Source of the DNA: Flavobacterium terrisoli
GTDB lineage: Bacteria > Bacteroidota > Bacteroidia > Flavobacteriales > Flavobacteriaceae
Length of the DNA: 64,000 nucleotides
Assembly (NCBI RefSeq): GCF_030167905.1
Contig: NZ_JARGNA010000002.1
Span: forward strand, 310,001-374,000
Reading direction: 5' to 3'
Shown piece after piece: positions 43,792 to 54,353 of the stretch. The first letter of the stretch is position 1; each line of letters begins with the position of its first letter. Made by a program: the position numbers and the translations under genes. The notes under the pieces were generated by a model. It was not told the DNA's origin. It made no database searches and saw only the letters and a program-made list of their open reading frames with translations.

Positions 43792-45780
43792 CTAATCTAC
43801 ATTATCGTGCAGGAATGAGTTGTTGGTTCTGATTTGTAAATCATCATTACTATCAGTTCCCAAAGACATTCTTGAGTTTGAACTATTGTCGGCGTTGTTT
43901 GACAGGTCAACACCAAGGCGTTTGTATGCCGGTTCTTTTTCCAATTCCTCAATTCTTGATGGATTGTTGTGGAACTTATAATTGAACTCTTTTAATTTTC
44001 TTCTTCTTTCGTCGGCTCTGTGTTTCAACGTTTCTTCGATGGTCATTTCTACCGGAGATACTTCGTCGAAATAGTTTACCGCTTGTGGTTTTTCGGTTTC
44101 CACTTTCATAGTAATGTTCAATTCCTCTGCGATTGGCTCTTCCACCACGGTTTTAGCCGCCGGTTTTGAGTTGAGCAGGTCGTTTTCCAACTCCATGTAT
44201 TCTTCCAAAGAATATTTGATTACGCCACCTTCGTTCAATTCAGTCACAGGAACGAATTGTACCGGTTCGTTGACCACGATATCGTTAGCATCTGCAGACA
44301 AATCAAAAACAATTCTGCTTTCTTCAACTGCTTCAACCGGTTCCACTGCTTCCACAGCTTCTACTCTTTCAAATGTTGGCATGGCAGCCGGCATATCAAA
44401 AGTGAAAGTGATTTGCTCTTCTTCTACGATATTTTGTGGCTCAACCACTTGTATTTCTCTAACTTCCGGAGTGGTTACTTTGTAATCGATGTCCATAATT
44501 GGCGATACGATTTCGAAAGTCACATCCAGGTTGCGGATGAATTGGTTCATCGCGATTAGCTCGTTGTCATCAATGGCAGCCGGAGCTACTACTGGTGTTT
44601 CTATTACCGGAACATCTAGTTCTTCTTCGATTAATTCGAATACGATTTTCTCTTCAACTGCTTCAGCTTTAGGAGCTTCAACTATTGATTGAAAAACTTC
44701 CACCGGTTTTTGCGTTAGGTCGCGAACCAATTTCTGGTCGTCTTCCAAAGCGTGAACAATTTTCTTAGCTTCCGTGTTTACGATTCCGTTTTGTTGTTCT
44801 ACGTTAAAACCTGTAGCAATAATCGTTACTGCGATGGCTTCACCCAGGGTTTCATCTTCACCAACTCCCATAATGATGTTGGCATTAAAGCCCGCTTCAG
44901 ATTGGATGTGGTCATTGATTTCACCAATTTCGTCGATAGTAATTTCGCTGGAGCCCGAAACGATAAGCAACAATACGTTTTTAGCACCGAAGATTTTATT
45001 GTCATTTAACAAAGGAGAATCCAAAGCCGAGATGATGGCTTCCTTAGCACGGTTATCACCGGTTGCTATAGAAGAACCCATAATGGCAGTACCACTATTG
45101 GACAATACGGTTTTAGCATCTTTTAAGTCGATGTTTTGGGTGTAGTGGTGCGTAATTACTTCCGCGATACCACGGGAAGCCGTAGCCAACACTTCATCAG
45201 CTTTAGAGAAACCAGCTTTAAAACCAAGGTTTCCATAAACTTCTCTCAATTTATTGTTATTGATAACAATCAAAGAATCAACTTGTTTTCTTAATTTTTC
45301 AACACCTAACAACGCTTGTTCGGAACGAACTTTACCTTCAAACTGGAAAGGAATCGTAACGATACCTACCGTAAGAATGTCTCTTTCTTTTGCCAATTGT
45401 GCGATCACCGGAGCAGCACCTGTACCGGTTCCACCGCCCATACCGGCAGTGATGAATACCATTTTGGTATTGCTGTCCAACATTTTTTCAATGTCGCCAA
45501 CACTTTCCAAAGCGGATTGTTGTCCAACGTCAGGATTTGCCCCTGCGCCAAGACCTTCGGTTAAGTTTACACCCAACTGGATTTTGTTTGGTACCGGGCT
45601 GTTTTGAAGCGCTTGTGAGTCTGTATTACAAACTATAAAATCAACTCCTTTTATGCCCTGTTTGAACATGTGATTGATAGCGTTACTTCCGCCGCCACCA
45701 ACACCGATTACTTTTATCACATTTGATTGATTCTTTGGTAAATCAAATGAGATGCTTCCAAATTCTGAGTTGCTTATCAT
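43792..45780 (-). CDS. ftsZ: Cell division protein FtsZ with long C-terminal extension
   Basis: This 662-residue tubulin homologue polymerises into the division ring. The GTPase domain is N-terminal: VIGVGGGGSNAINHM at about 25-39 and the tubulin signature GGGTGTG at 115-121. The core ends near residue 325. The remaining 335 residues are a Glu/Val/Pro-rich, probably disordered tail, much longer than in E. coli (383 residues in all). A basic segment (TLKHRADERRRKLKEFNYKF) and PAYKRLGVDL lie near the end and may bind FtsA. It is the last gene of the dcw cluster, 40 bp after ftsA. Confidence 0.97.
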   Translation of the reverse strand: MISNSEFGSISFDLPKNQSNVIKVIGVGGGGSNAINHMFKQGIKGVDFIVCNTDSQALQNSPVPNKIQLGVNLTEGLGAGANPDVGQQSALESVGDIEKMLDSNTKMVFITAGMGGGTGTGAAPVIAQLAKERDILTVGIVTIPFQFEGKVRSEQALLGVEKLRKQVDSLIVINNNKLREVYGNLGFKAGFSKADEVLATASRGIAEVITHHYTQNIDLKDAKTVLSNSGTAIMGSSIATGDNRAKEAIISALDSPLLNDNKIFGAKNVLLLIVSGSSEITIDEIGEINDHIQSEAGFNANIIMGVGEDETLGEAIAVTIIATGFNVEQQNGIVNTEAKKIVHALEDDQKLVRDLTQKPVEVFQSIVEAPKAEAVEEKIVFELIEEELDVPVIETPVVAPAAIDDNELIAMNQFIRNLDVTFEIVSPIMDIDYKVTTPEVREIQVVEPQNIVEEEQITFTFDMPAAMPTFERVEAVEAVEPVEAVEESRIVFDLSADANDIVVNEPVQFVPVTELNEGGVIKYSLEEYMELENDLLNSKPAAKTVVEEPIAEELNITMKVETEKPQAVNYFDEVSPVEMTIEETLKHRADERRRKLKEFNYKFHNNPSRIEELEKEPAYKRLGVDLSNNADNSSNSRMSLGTDSNDDLQIRTNNSFLHDNVD

Positions 45781-45820
45781 ACTATTTTGGTGTTAGGTAT
45801 TTATTCTTTTTAATCTAAAA

Positions 45821-47203
45821 TTACTCTGCGTTATCTAAAAAATCTTTAATCTTGTCCACATAGCGATCAAAAAATGATCTTCTTATTTTGCCTTCTGTGG
45901 TTTCGGCTTCTACTTTTTCCTCAACGTGTTGTTCCACTATTGTTGAAACTTCTTCTTTGGGTTCAAAAACCGGTTGTTGTGCCACTGGTCTTGGTGCTTC
46001 AGCTACCACTTCTTTCAGCTCGATTTTGTACGCACTGTTTGAATTGTTTTCGATGCTGTTCATCACCAATCCTACTGCGGTGGCAAATAACGGACTTGAA
46101 ATTTCTTCACCCGAATTGCCTGCCAAATGCTCGTTTGGATACCCAATTCTGGTGTCCATTCCTGTGATGTATTCCACCAATTGTTTGATGTGTTTCAATT
46201 GCGAACCACCACCGGTTAATACTATTCCGGCAATTAATTTTTTTCGCGGATCTTCGTGACCGTAAGCTTTGATTTCGGTGAAAACCTGTTCGATAATCTC
46301 AACCACACGGGCGTGGATGATTTTCGACAAATTCTTTAGCGAAATCTCTTTTGGATCTCTTCCTCTTAAACCGGGAATCGAAACAATTTCGTTGTCTTTA
46401 TTTTCCCCCGGCCACGCTGAACCAAATTTTACTTTCAATAATTCTGCCTGTTTTTCAATGATTGAACAACCTTCTTTGATGTCATCCGTAATTACGTTTC
46501 CGCCGAAAGGCACTACTGCAGTGTGACGAATGATACCATCTTTAAAAATGGCCAAATCTGTGGTTCCACCACCAATATCAATCAAAGCGACACCGGCTTC
46601 TTTTTCTTCCTGACTCAAAACTGCATCAGCGGAAGCCAATGGTTCCAAGGTTAATCCGGATAATTCAATGCCTGAACTCTGGATACATCTTCCGACGTTA
46701 CGAATAGAAGAGGCTTGTCCAACCACTACGTGGAAACTGGCTTCCAATCTTCCGCCGTACATTCCGATGGGCTCTTTGATTTCGGATTGCCCGTCGATTT
46801 TGAATTCCTGTGGCAATACGTGGATGATTTCTTCACCCGGAAGCATCGCCAATTTGTTTACCTGATCGATTAACAACTGGATATCTTTTCCGCTGATTAC
46901 TTCTTCAGGATTTGTTCTGATGACGTAATCGGTATGCTGTATGCTGCGAATGTGTTGTCCGGCGATACCAACTACCACATCGTTTATTTTGTAACCTGAA
47001 TTATTTTCCGCTTCAAGAACTGCCTGTTGGATTGATTGGATGGTTTGGGTAATGTTATTTACCACACCACGAGCTACACCGAGACTTTTGGATTTTCCGA
47101 CGCCCAAAATTTCCAACTTCCCATACTCATTTTTCTTGCCAATCATGGCTACAATCTTGGTTGTCCCAATGTCTAATCCGACTGCAATATTCTCTTTTTC
47201 CAT
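45821..47203 (-). CDS. ftsA: Cell division protein FtsA
   Basis: This 460-residue actin-like protein tethers FtsZ to the membrane. The ATP-binding motifs are GLDIGTTKIVAMIG (9-22), LIDIGGGTTDLAIF and VLTGGGSQLKHI. A variable linker (about 385-435) precedes the C-terminal amphipathic segment RRSFFDRYVDKIKDFLDNA, which likely inserts in the membrane. It lies 6 bp after ftsQ and 40 bp before ftsZ. Confidence 0.97.
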   Translation of the reverse strand: MEKENIAVGLDIGTTKIVAMIGKKNEYGKLEILGVGKSKSLGVARGVVNNITQTIQSIQQAVLEAENNSGYKINDVVVGIAGQHIRSIQHTDYVIRTNPEEVISGKDIQLLIDQVNKLAMLPGEEIIHVLPQEFKIDGQSEIKEPIGMYGGRLEASFHVVVGQASSIRNVGRCIQSSGIELSGLTLEPLASADAVLSQEEKEAGVALIDIGGGTTDLAIFKDGIIRHTAVVPFGGNVITDDIKEGCSIIEKQAELLKVKFGSAWPGENKDNEIVSIPGLRGRDPKEISLKNLSKIIHARVVEIIEQVFTEIKAYGHEDPRKKLIAGIVLTGGGSQLKHIKQLVEYITGMDTRIGYPNEHLAGNSGEEISSPLFATAVGLVMNSIENNSNSAYKIELKEVVAEAPRPVAQQPVFEPKEEVSTIVEQHVEEKVEAETTEGKIRRSFFDRYVDKIKDFLDNAE

Positions 47204-47209
47204 AATCTT

Positions 47210-47932
47210 CTATTTAATGCACACCACTTGCTTGGTAAACTTCAAATTAATTCTTCGGTACTTGTTCAAAGTACTATCTAAAACCGCCTTCTGAAAAAAG
47301 GCTTTGTAATTCTTGAATTTTCTTTCAATGTTAATAGTTTGCCCGAAATCGATTTGATAATCATAATTCCTGTTCGCCATAATCAGGCTTCCGGTAGGCA
47401 AAACCTGTACACCTATGATATTTTTTTTCAAAAAATCATCTTCCGCAATCATCCCTAAAACTTCAGATAATTTCTCCTTTTTTACTGCTGTAATTTCCCC
47501 CGATAGTAGCGGCACTCTGGCTGTGTAATTATCTGATAACGGCATTTTATTTCCCTCATAATCAATATAAAAAGAACCCGTCTCGTCAAACACTCTTCCC
47601 ACTGGTGTTTTTTGTTTCACCACCGCTTTTAAAACACCATCAACACTCACAAAAACATCAGCTTTCTGAATCATCTGATGATTGTTGATGGACTTTTCCA
47701 ATTTATTCAAATCTAACCCATCTTTTTTTAATGTTTTTAGGTCCTGATTTTTTTCTATTAACAATTTATTAACCATTTCAGTCTTCAAAAAAAGACTGTT
47801 TTCACCTACAAAAACAACCTCTGTTTTTCTTATTTTTCGCATGGCGTTTCGATGCGAAGTGAACGAAAACAGGAAGATTACGACCGTAATCATCAACACT
47901 AATCTGATATTTGTCCAAGTAAATACTTTCAT
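47210..47932 (-). CDS. ftsQ: Cell division protein FtsQ
   Basis: The 240-residue protein has a short cytoplasmic end and one membrane helix (about 8-25, LVLMITVVIFLFSFT). A POTRA-like periplasmic region follows (LKTLKKDGLDLNKLEKSINNHQMIQKADVFVSVDG). FtsQ links early and late division proteins with FtsL. Sequence conservation in the family is low, so the call rests on domain layout and position. Its start overlaps the murC end by 4 bp. Confidence 0.92.
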   Translation of the reverse strand: MKVFTWTNIRLVLMITVVIFLFSFTSHRNAMRKIRKTEVVFVGENSLFLKTEMVNKLLIEKNQDLKTLKKDGLDLNKLEKSINNHQMIQKADVFVSVDGVLKAVVKQKTPVGRVFDETGSFYIDYEGNKMPLSDNYTARVPLLSGEITAVKKEKLSEVLGMIAEDDFLKKNIIGVQVLPTGSLIMANRNYDYQIDFGQTINIERKFKNYKAFFQKAVLDSTLNKYRRINLKFTKQVVCIK

Positions 47933-49269
47933 GATAATGCCAGTTTAATTTTTGGAACCAATTCACCAATATCTCCTGCGCCAATTGTCACAATTATTTT
48001 AGCGCTGTTATTCAAAATTGTCGGTATTAATTCACCTTTGGAAACTAATTTTTTATTTGGATTTTCCATTTTGGAAAGTAGCCAACTTGACGTAATTCCT
48101 TCCATCGGTAATTCGCGGGCCGGATAAATATCCAACAGTAAAACTTCATCAAATTGCGACAAGCTTTTGGCAAAATCATCGGCAAAATCTTTGGTTCTGC
48201 TGAACAGATGCGGCTGGAAAATGGCCAGCACTTTCTGGTTCGGATACAACTCGCGAACCGCCTGATGCACGGCGTTAATTTCCGTCGGATGGTGCGCATA
48301 ATCATCGATATAAACCAACTCTTTGGTCTTGATCTGATAGGAAAACCTGCGTTGGATTCCTTTAAATGAAGCTAGGGCTTTAGCAATGGACTCGGTCGGG
48401 GTGCCATAAGTCTTAGACATTGCTAAAGCCATCAAAGCATTCATCAAATTGTGTCTTCCGGGCAAACCGAATTTTAAATCACGAATCGTTTCCGTTGGTG
48501 TTTGCACATCAAAAACATAGAATCCGTCTTCAATTCGGATGTTGAAAGCTTTATAGGTTGAGTTGTCATCAATTCCAATCGTTAAGCCTTCGAGCGGCAA
48601 ACCATTGGGAACAAACAAGTTATTTTTATCTTCTACTTTATCGGCAAATTCACGGAACGAATCTTCAATGGCAGTTGCATCACCATAAATATCCAAATGA
48701 TCGGCATCCATCGAGGTTACACAGGCAATGTCAGGATGCAAATGCAGGAACGAACGGTCAAATTCATCGGCTTCGACCACTGTAACCGTTTTGCCGTTTC
48801 CGATTAAATTGGAATGGTAATTTTCTACGATTCCGCCCAGGAAAGCTGTCACATCTGCGCCGCTTTCGTAAAGAATATGGCCCAAAATACTCGAAGTCGT
48901 TGTTTTTCCGTGCGTACCGGCAACGGCGAAACAAAAAGTGTCTTTGGTGATAATACCCAATACTTCCGCACGTTTTTTAACGGTATAATTTCTTTCCAAA
49001 AAGTAATTCCATTCAGAATGAGAAATCGGCACGGCTGGTGTTACAATAACCAAAGTATTTTCAACGTAATAATCCTTCGGAATCATGTTGATATTGTCTT
49101 CAAAGTGAATGTCCAAACCACCGGCAATCAACTCGTCGGTCAACATCGTTGGCGTCTTGTCATAACCCGAAACATTCTTACCGATGTTCTGGAAATAACG
49201 CGCCAAAGCGCTCATTCCGATGCCTCCGATTCCGATGAAATAGACGTTATGTATTTGGCTTAAATTCAC
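47929..49269 (-). CDS. murC: UDP-N-acetylmuramate--L-alanine ligase
   Basis: This 446-residue cytoplasmic ligase adds L-alanine to UDP-MurNAc. The Rossmann start FIGIGGIGMSALA is at 11-23. The ATP loop AGTHGKTTTS is at 117-126. The Mur-ligase middle and end domains carry EADEFDRSFL, GRHNLMNALMALA and YIDDYAHHPTEI. It lies 1 bp after murG and overlaps ftsQ. Confidence 0.97.
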   Translation of the reverse strand: MNLSQIHNVYFIGIGGIGMSALARYFQNIGKNVSGYDKTPTMLTDELIAGGLDIHFEDNINMIPKDYYVENTLVIVTPAVPISHSEWNYFLERNYTVKKRAEVLGIITKDTFCFAVAGTHGKTTTSSILGHILYESGADVTAFLGGIVENYHSNLIGNGKTVTVVEADEFDRSFLHLHPDIACVTSMDADHLDIYGDATAIEDSFREFADKVEDKNNLFVPNGLPLEGLTIGIDDNSTYKAFNIRIEDGFYVFDVQTPTETIRDLKFGLPGRHNLMNALMALAMSKTYGTPTESIAKALASFKGIQRRFSYQIKTKELVYIDDYAHHPTEINAVHQAVRELYPNQKVLAIFQPHLFSRTKDFADDFAKSLSQFDEVLLLDIYPARELPMEGITSSWLLSKMENPNKKLVSKGELIPTILNNSAKIIVTIGAGDIGELVPKIKLALS

Positions 49270-49270
49270 T

Positions 49271-50362
49271 TTACTTGATCAATTTTATTATTTCTTCTAC
49301 AATGTCTTTTGTGGCGTTTGGCTTGGCCAATTTTTTTATGTTTTGGCTTAACGTGATTTGCAAATCTTCATTGGAAATCAAATCTGAAAATGTGGTTTCA
49401 AACGTTGCATCCAGTTCGATTTCTTTTAGCAATAACGCGCCGTTTTTATCTACAATGGCTTTGGCGTTTTTGGTCTGATGGTCTTCGGCCACATTCGGCG
49501 ACGGAATAAAAATCGTTGGTTTCCCAACCAAACACAATTCAGAAACAGATGAAGCTCCGGCTCTTGAAATCACAAAATCGGCTGCCGCATAAATCAAATC
49601 CATTCTGTCAATAAATGCTACAACTTGCACATTGGCTCTTTCATTGAAATGTTGGTACTCGTCAAAATACAATTTGCCACATTGCCAAAAAACCTGAACA
49701 CCGCTGGCTAACAGGAAATCCAATTCTTTTGCGATTAACTGATTTACCCTTCTGGCACCAAGGCTTCCGCCAAGGATTAAAAGCGTTTTTTTATTGGCAT
49801 CCAAATTGAAATAGGCAACACCATCATTTCTTTTGGTTTCCACATCCAACAAATCCTGACGTACCGGATTTCCGGTAAAAACTATCTTTTCCTTTGGAAA
49901 AAATCGCTCCAAATTTTCATAAGCCACACATATTGCATTGGCTTTTTTGCTCAACAGTTTGTTGGTAATTCCCGGATAGGAATTTTGCTCCTGAATGACT
50001 GTTGGTATGTTCAGACTATTTGCCATTTGCAATAACGGTCCGCTGGCAAAACCGCCGGTTCCGATGACTACATCGGGTTTGAAACTTTTTAATATTTGGC
50101 GTGAAGTCAATAGACTGCTAACCAATTTTAATGGAAACATGGCGTTTTGCAAGGTCAGTTTTCGTTGTAAACCGGCAATCCAAAGTCCGTTGATTTTATA
50201 ACCTGCCTGAGGCACTTTCTGCATTTCCATTTTGTCTTTGGCACCCACAAAAAGAAACTCTGCATCGGGAAAACGAGACTTCAATTCATTGGCAATTGCT
50301 ACCGCAGGATAAATATGTCCTCCAGTTCCGCCGCCACTTAATATGAATTTTAATTTGCTCAT
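49271..50362 (-). CDS. murG: UDP-GlcNAc transferase MurG
   Basis: This 363-residue GT-B glycosyltransferase adds GlcNAc to lipid I to make lipid II on the inner face of the membrane. The N-terminal glycine loop is [16 protein letters not shown] (9-24). The acceptor-side motif is [13 protein letters not shown], and the donor-side motif is [23 protein letters not shown] with the downstream AEDHQTKNA. All are typical of MurG. Confidence 0.97.
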   Translation of the reverse strand: MSKLKFILSGGGTGGHIYPAVAIANELKSRFPDAEFLFVGAKDKMEMQKVPQAGYKINGLWIAGLQRKLTLQNAMFPLKLVSSLLTSRQILKSFKPDVVIGTGGFASGPLLQMANSLNIPTVIQEQNSYPGITNKLLSKKANAICVAYENLERFFPKEKIVFTGNPVRQDLLDVETKRNDGVAYFNLDANKKTLLILGGSLGARRVNQLIAKELDFLLASGVQVFWQCGKLYFDEYQHFNERANVQVVAFIDRMDLIYAAADFVISRAGASSVSELCLVGKPTIFIPSPNVAEDHQTKNAKAIVDKNGALLLKEIELDATFETTFSDLISNEDLQITLSQNIKKLAKPNATKDIVEEIIKLIK

Positions 50363-50379
50363 TTTTTTATTTTAGTTCA

Positions 50380-50395
50380 CCACGAATGCACGAAT
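50380..50395. repeat. 16-bp dispersed word between ftsW and murG
   Basis: On the minus strand this reads ATTCGTGCATTCGTGG, identical to 31345-31360 on the plus strand. Each copy contains the internal direct repeat ATTCGTG. I have the impression that this word is common in Flavobacterium intergenic DNA. Confidence 0.5.
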
Positions 50396-50401
50396 ATTTT
50401 T

Positions 50402-51712
50402 TTAATTTTTCTTTAGTATCGGTTCCAATGGATTGGCTGTACCTTCAATGGAATAGCTTTGCAATTCGGCTTGCTCTGCTGCTTTTTCTGCTTCTTCCTC
50501 GTCTTGTAATTGTTTGTCAATCATTCGCTGTAAAGCGTCTTCTCGTTTTTGTTTTTCGGCGATTTCTTCGGCAATTTCTTCTTCTTTTTTGGTCACACTC
50601 AAAATAATTCCCAAAGCAATACACGTCATCCAAATCGAACTTCCTCCACTACTGATCAATGGCAATGTTTGTCCCGTAACCGGTAATAATTCGACCGCTA
50701 CTGCCATATTCGTCATTGCCTGAAAAATAATCGGGAAACCGAGACCAATGACGACGAGTTTTCCAAAAAGCGAATTGGCTTTGTGTGCGGCGACCACAAA
50801 TCGGAAGAGTAAAAGCAAATACAAACACAGTACCAAAATGCCTCCAACTAAACCATATTCTTCAACAATAATCGCGTAGATAAAATCGGAAGACGATTGT
50901 GGCAAGAAGTTTTTCTGCACGCTTTTCCCCGGACCCAAACCATACACACCGCCGGAAGCAATGGCAATTTTGGCTTTTTCGATTTGGTAATCATCTTCAT
51001 CCGGTTTGTCGCTGGTAAAATTATCAATACGATTGATCCAGGTATCCACACGATTGGGGAAAGCATCCGGGAACGCTTTGGCCACCAAGATGAAAAATGT
51101 CAATCCGATGATACCGGCACCAATAATGATTCCGATATATTTTAATGGATATTTCCCAATGAATGCCAACATCATGACCATCGAAAATATCAACGCTGCG
51201 GTCGATAAATTCGCCGGAAGAATCAGCATAATGGTAATGAAAACCGGTGTCCATAAATCCCATAAAGAATTTTGGAACGTGATGGGTGTTTCTCTGGTTT
51301 TGGATAAATACCGCGCCACAAAAACATACAGAACGATTGAGGCTAATGTTGATGTTTGGAACGTAATTCCGATAAACGGAATCTGAATCCAGCGGCTGGC
51401 ATTGGCGCCATCGATAATGGTTCCTTTGAGCAAAGTATAAATCAACAACACCCAAACGACCGGGAGTAACAATCGTGAAATCGTCCGGAAATAGTGATAC
51501 GGCACTTTGTGGATTTTGTATAAAATGAAGAAACCAACAAATACCTGTGCTCCGTGTTTCAGCAAATACGTCAACGCATTTCCGGAACCATGGCGCATAT
51601 ACGCTAAGTTACTGCTCGCACTAAACACCGGCATAAACGAAAACAACGCCAACAAGGCAACGAATGCCCAGATGACTTTATCTCCTTTTAAACTGTGAAT
51701 TAGTTCTTTCAT
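50402..51712 (-). CDS. ftsW: Peptidoglycan polymerase FtsW
   Basis: The 436-residue SEDS-family protein has about ten membrane helices. It polymerises lipid II at the septum with its partner penicillin-binding protein (ftsI here). SEDS features include GASRWIQIP, GLGPGKSVQKNFLPQSSSDFIYAIIVEEYG and GQTLPLISSGGSS. After the last helix it carries a 70-residue Glu/Lys/Ala-rich cytoplasmic tail that looks like a coiled coil (EEEIAEEIAEKQKRED onward), longer than in E. coli. Confidence 0.95.
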   Translation of the reverse strand: MKELIHSLKGDKVIWAFVALLALFSFMPVFSASSNLAYMRHGSGNALTYLLKHGAQVFVGFFILYKIHKVPYHYFRTISRLLLPVVWVLLIYTLLKGTIIDGANASRWIQIPFIGITFQTSTLASIVLYVFVARYLSKTRETPITFQNSLWDLWTPVFITIMLILPANLSTAALIFSMVMMLAFIGKYPLKYIGIIIGAGIIGLTFFILVAKAFPDAFPNRVDTWINRIDNFTSDKPDEDDYQIEKAKIAIASGGVYGLGPGKSVQKNFLPQSSSDFIYAIIVEEYGLVGGILVLCLYLLLLFRFVVAAHKANSLFGKLVVIGLGFPIIFQAMTNMAVAVELLPVTGQTLPLISSGGSSIWMTCIALGIILSVTKKEEEIAEEIAEKQKREDALQRMIDKQLQDEEEAEKAAEQAELQSYSIEGTANPLEPILKKN

Positions 51713-51719
51713 ATTTTCG

Positions 51720-51778
51720 AGCTTTTAGCTATTAGCGGTTAGCTTTTATTTTTTGCTGACAGCTAAATGCTGAAAGCT
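51720..51778. repeat. Low-complexity inverted repeat 3
   Basis: The arms at 51720-51743 (AGCTTTTAGCTATTAGCGGT...) and 51755-51778 (GCTGACAGCTAAATGCTGAA...) pair at 19 of 24 positions around a T-rich loop. The words are AGC/GCT based. It lies between murD and ftsW inside the dcw cluster. It is the same structural class as 9046 and 43061. Confidence 0.55.
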
Positions 51779-51786
51779 GATTGCTT

Positions 51787-53121
51787 TTATAAATTCTTTA
51801 CGGCTACTTTAAATTGGTTTCCTCTGTCTTCGTAATTTTGGAACAAATCAAAAGATGCACAAGCCGGCGACAATAAAACTGAATCACCTTTTTCAGCCAA
51901 ATGCTTGGCGGTATTCACGGCATCGCGCATATTATCTACTTCCACCATCATATCCACCACATCGCTGAATGCATCGATGATTTTTTTATTGTCTAAACCA
52001 AGACAGATTATGGCTTTAACTTTTTCACGAACCAATGGCATCAACTCGCTGTAATCATTTCCTTTGTCAACACCACCAACAATCCAAACGGTTGGCACAG
52101 TCATGCTGTCCAAAGCAAAGAAAGTCGCGTTCACATTGGTTGCTTTACTGTCGTTGATGTATTGCACATTGTGAATTTTGAGTACTTTTTCTAAACGATG
52201 TTCAACGCCTTGAAAATTGGACAAACTCTCACGAATGGTTTGTTTTCTTATTTTCATCAATTGGGCTACAGAAGTAGCAGCCATAGCGTTTTTCATGTTG
52301 TGTTTTCCTTCCAATGAAATGTCAGCGGTTTTCATTTCAAATTCCTCGTTGTTGATGATAATGTCCATAGTTTCGTTTTTTATATAGGCTCCGATTTCAA
52401 AAGTTTTGGTTAGTGAAAAAGGAATTAGTTGTGCTTTTGTTTTGTTGTTTTGCAACCATGCTGAAATCGCTTCGTCATCGGCGTCATAGATGAAGAAATC
52501 TTCTTCAGTCTGGTTCATTGTTATTCTAAATTTTGACTCAATATAATTTTCGTATTTGTATTCATATCGATCCAAATGATCAGGACTGATGTTTGTTAAA
52601 ATCGCTATGTCAGGCTTGTAATTGATGATGCCGTCTAATTGAAAACTGCTCAATTCCAACACATAGCAATCGTAGTTTTCTTCGGCAACCTGCCAGGCAA
52701 AACTCTTTCCTATATTTCCACCCAATCCTACATTCAGTCCGCCTTCTTTTAGTAAATGGTAAGTCAACATCGTTGTCGTTGTTTTACCGTTGCTTCCGGT
52801 GATTCCGATGGTTTTTGCTTTCGTGAATGGGTAAGCAAATTCTATTTCGGAAATCACTGAAATTCCTTTCTCCAGCATTTTTTTAACCAGCGGAGATTTA
52901 TCCGGAATTCCCGGGCTTTTCATGACTACATCGGCATTCAGGATTAACGTTTCCGTATGCTTTTCATCTTCCCATTTAATCTCATATTTGTCAAGAACGT
53001 CTCTGTATTTATTTTTTATTTTTCCAAAGTCGGACACAAAAACATCGTATCCTTCTTTCTTTCCCAAAATGGCGGTTCCAACACCACTTTCTCCTCCGCC
53101 AAGTACAACCAATCGCTTCAT
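51787..53121 (-). CDS. murD: UDP-MurNAc-L-alanine--D-glutamate ligase
   Basis: This 444-residue Mur ligase adds D-glutamate to the growing peptide. It has the Rossmann start LVVLGGGESGVGTA (4-17), the ATP loop GSNGKTTT (109-116), NISPDHLDRY, and the C-terminal INDSKATN with VWIVGGVDKG. It lies 1 bp after mraY and 74 bp before ftsW; that gap holds the low-complexity inverted repeat. Confidence 0.97.
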   Translation of the reverse strand: MKRLVVLGGGESGVGTAILGKKEGYDVFVSDFGKIKNKYRDVLDKYEIKWEDEKHTETLILNADVVMKSPGIPDKSPLVKKMLEKGISVISEIEFAYPFTKAKTIGITGSNGKTTTTMLTYHLLKEGGLNVGLGGNIGKSFAWQVAEENYDCYVLELSSFQLDGIINYKPDIAILTNISPDHLDRYEYKYENYIESKFRITMNQTEEDFFIYDADDEAISAWLQNNKTKAQLIPFSLTKTFEIGAYIKNETMDIIINNEEFEMKTADISLEGKHNMKNAMAATSVAQLMKIRKQTIRESLSNFQGVEHRLEKVLKIHNVQYINDSKATNVNATFFALDSMTVPTVWIVGGVDKGNDYSELMPLVREKVKAIICLGLDNKKIIDAFSDVVDMMVEVDNMRDAVNTAKHLAEKGDSVLLSPACASFDLFQNYEDRGNQFKVAVKNL

Positions 53122-53122
53122 T

Positions 53123-54349
53123 CTATCTCAATTTTAAAGTCACGATGGAAACAATGGCTAACAGTATGGCAACAATCCAAAAACGGGTTACGATTTTACT
53201 TTCGTGATAGCCTTTCTTTTGGTAATGATGGTGCAATGGCGACATGAGGAAAATTCGTTTCCCTTCGCCATAGCGCTTTTTGGTGTATTTGAAATAGGAA
53301 ACCTGCATAATCACGGATAGGTTTTCGGCAAAGAAAATGGCACACAACACCGGCAACAACATTTCCTTACGAACAGAAATTGCCAATACGGCTATGATTC
53401 CACCGATGGTTAAACTTCCGGTATCACCCATAAAAACCGATGCCGGATAGGAATTGTACCAAAGGAATCCGATTAACGCTCCAACAAATGCCGAAATGAA
53501 AACTGTCATTTCCCCTGAATTTGGGATGTACATAATATCCAAATAGCCTGATAAAATAACGTTACCCGAAACAAAGGTGAAAATCCCGAGCGCGAGCACT
53601 GAAATTGCGGAAGTCCCGGCGGCCAGTCCATCGATTCCATCGGTAAGATTGGCACCATTGGAAACGGCTGTGATGATAAAGATTACGATAGGAATAAAAA
53701 CCAACCACGCCCAATTTTGATAACCTTCACCAGTCCAGGCAATGATTTGGGCATAATCCAGTTCGTTGTTTTTCATGAAAGGAATGGTCGTCGTAGTCGA
53801 TTTATGCTCAACTGGTGTTTGAGAAATTACATTTTCAGTTTGATTAAAATTCGGAGTGTTTGCCGCTTTTTCTCTAACCGTTACACCCGGATGATAATAC
53901 AAAACCGAACCTACGATTAACCCAAGACCAACCTGCCCGATTACTTTAAAAATACCTTTTAAACCTTGTTTGTCTTTTTTGAAGATTTTGATATAATCGT
54001 CAATAAATCCGATAGTTCCCATCCAAAGTGTGGTCACAATCAAAAGAATGATATAGATGTTATTCAGTTTGGTCAACAAAATCACCGGAATCAACGTGGC
54101 GATAATGATGATTAATCCACCCATGGTTGGTGTTCCTGCTTTTTCATTTTGTCCTTGCAGACCTAATTCACGAACCGTTTCTCCAACTTGTTGGTTTCTC
54201 AAGAAGTTGATGATCTTTTTACCATAAATGGTCGAAATCATCAGCGATAAGATAATTGCTAAAGCCGAACGAAATGTAATGTACTGGAAAACTCCCGTTC
54301 CGGGAACATCCATGGTTTTGTCTAGGTATTCAAATAAATAATATAGCAT
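53123..54349 (-). CDS. mraY: Phospho-MurNAc-pentapeptide transferase MraY
   Basis: This 408-residue polytopic enzyme makes lipid I from UDP-MurNAc-pentapeptide and undecaprenyl phosphate. Key motifs are [18 protein letters not shown] (catalytic Asp pair), [18 protein letters not shown] and [11 protein letters not shown]. Compared with the 360-residue E. coli enzyme it has an extra loop of about 45 residues (about 155-205, Thr/Asn-rich), probably outside the cytoplasm, a feature I associate with Bacteroidota MraY. Confidence 0.97.
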   Translation of the reverse strand: MLYYLFEYLDKTMDVPGTGVFQYITFRSALAIILSLMISTIYGKKIINFLRNQQVGETVRELGLQGQNEKAGTPTMGGLIIIIATLIPVILLTKLNNIYIILLIVTTLWMGTIGFIDDYIKIFKKDKQGLKGIFKVIGQVGLGLIVGSVLYYHPGVTVREKAANTPNFNQTENVISQTPVEHKSTTTTIPFMKNNELDYAQIIAWTGEGYQNWAWLVFIPIVIFIITAVSNGANLTDGIDGLAAGTSAISVLALGIFTFVSGNVILSGYLDIMYIPNSGEMTVFISAFVGALIGFLWYNSYPASVFMGDTGSLTIGGIIAVLAISVRKEMLLPVLCAIFFAENLSVIMQVSYFKYTKKRYGEGKRIFLMSPLHHHYQKKGYHESKIVTRFWIVAILLAIVSIVTLKLR

Positions 54350-54353
54350 AGTT

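Noticed and set aside
44114..45607. Several plus-strand open frames opposite ftsZ
   Set aside because: They mirror the biased Glu/Val/Thr codons of ftsZ and have no independent support.
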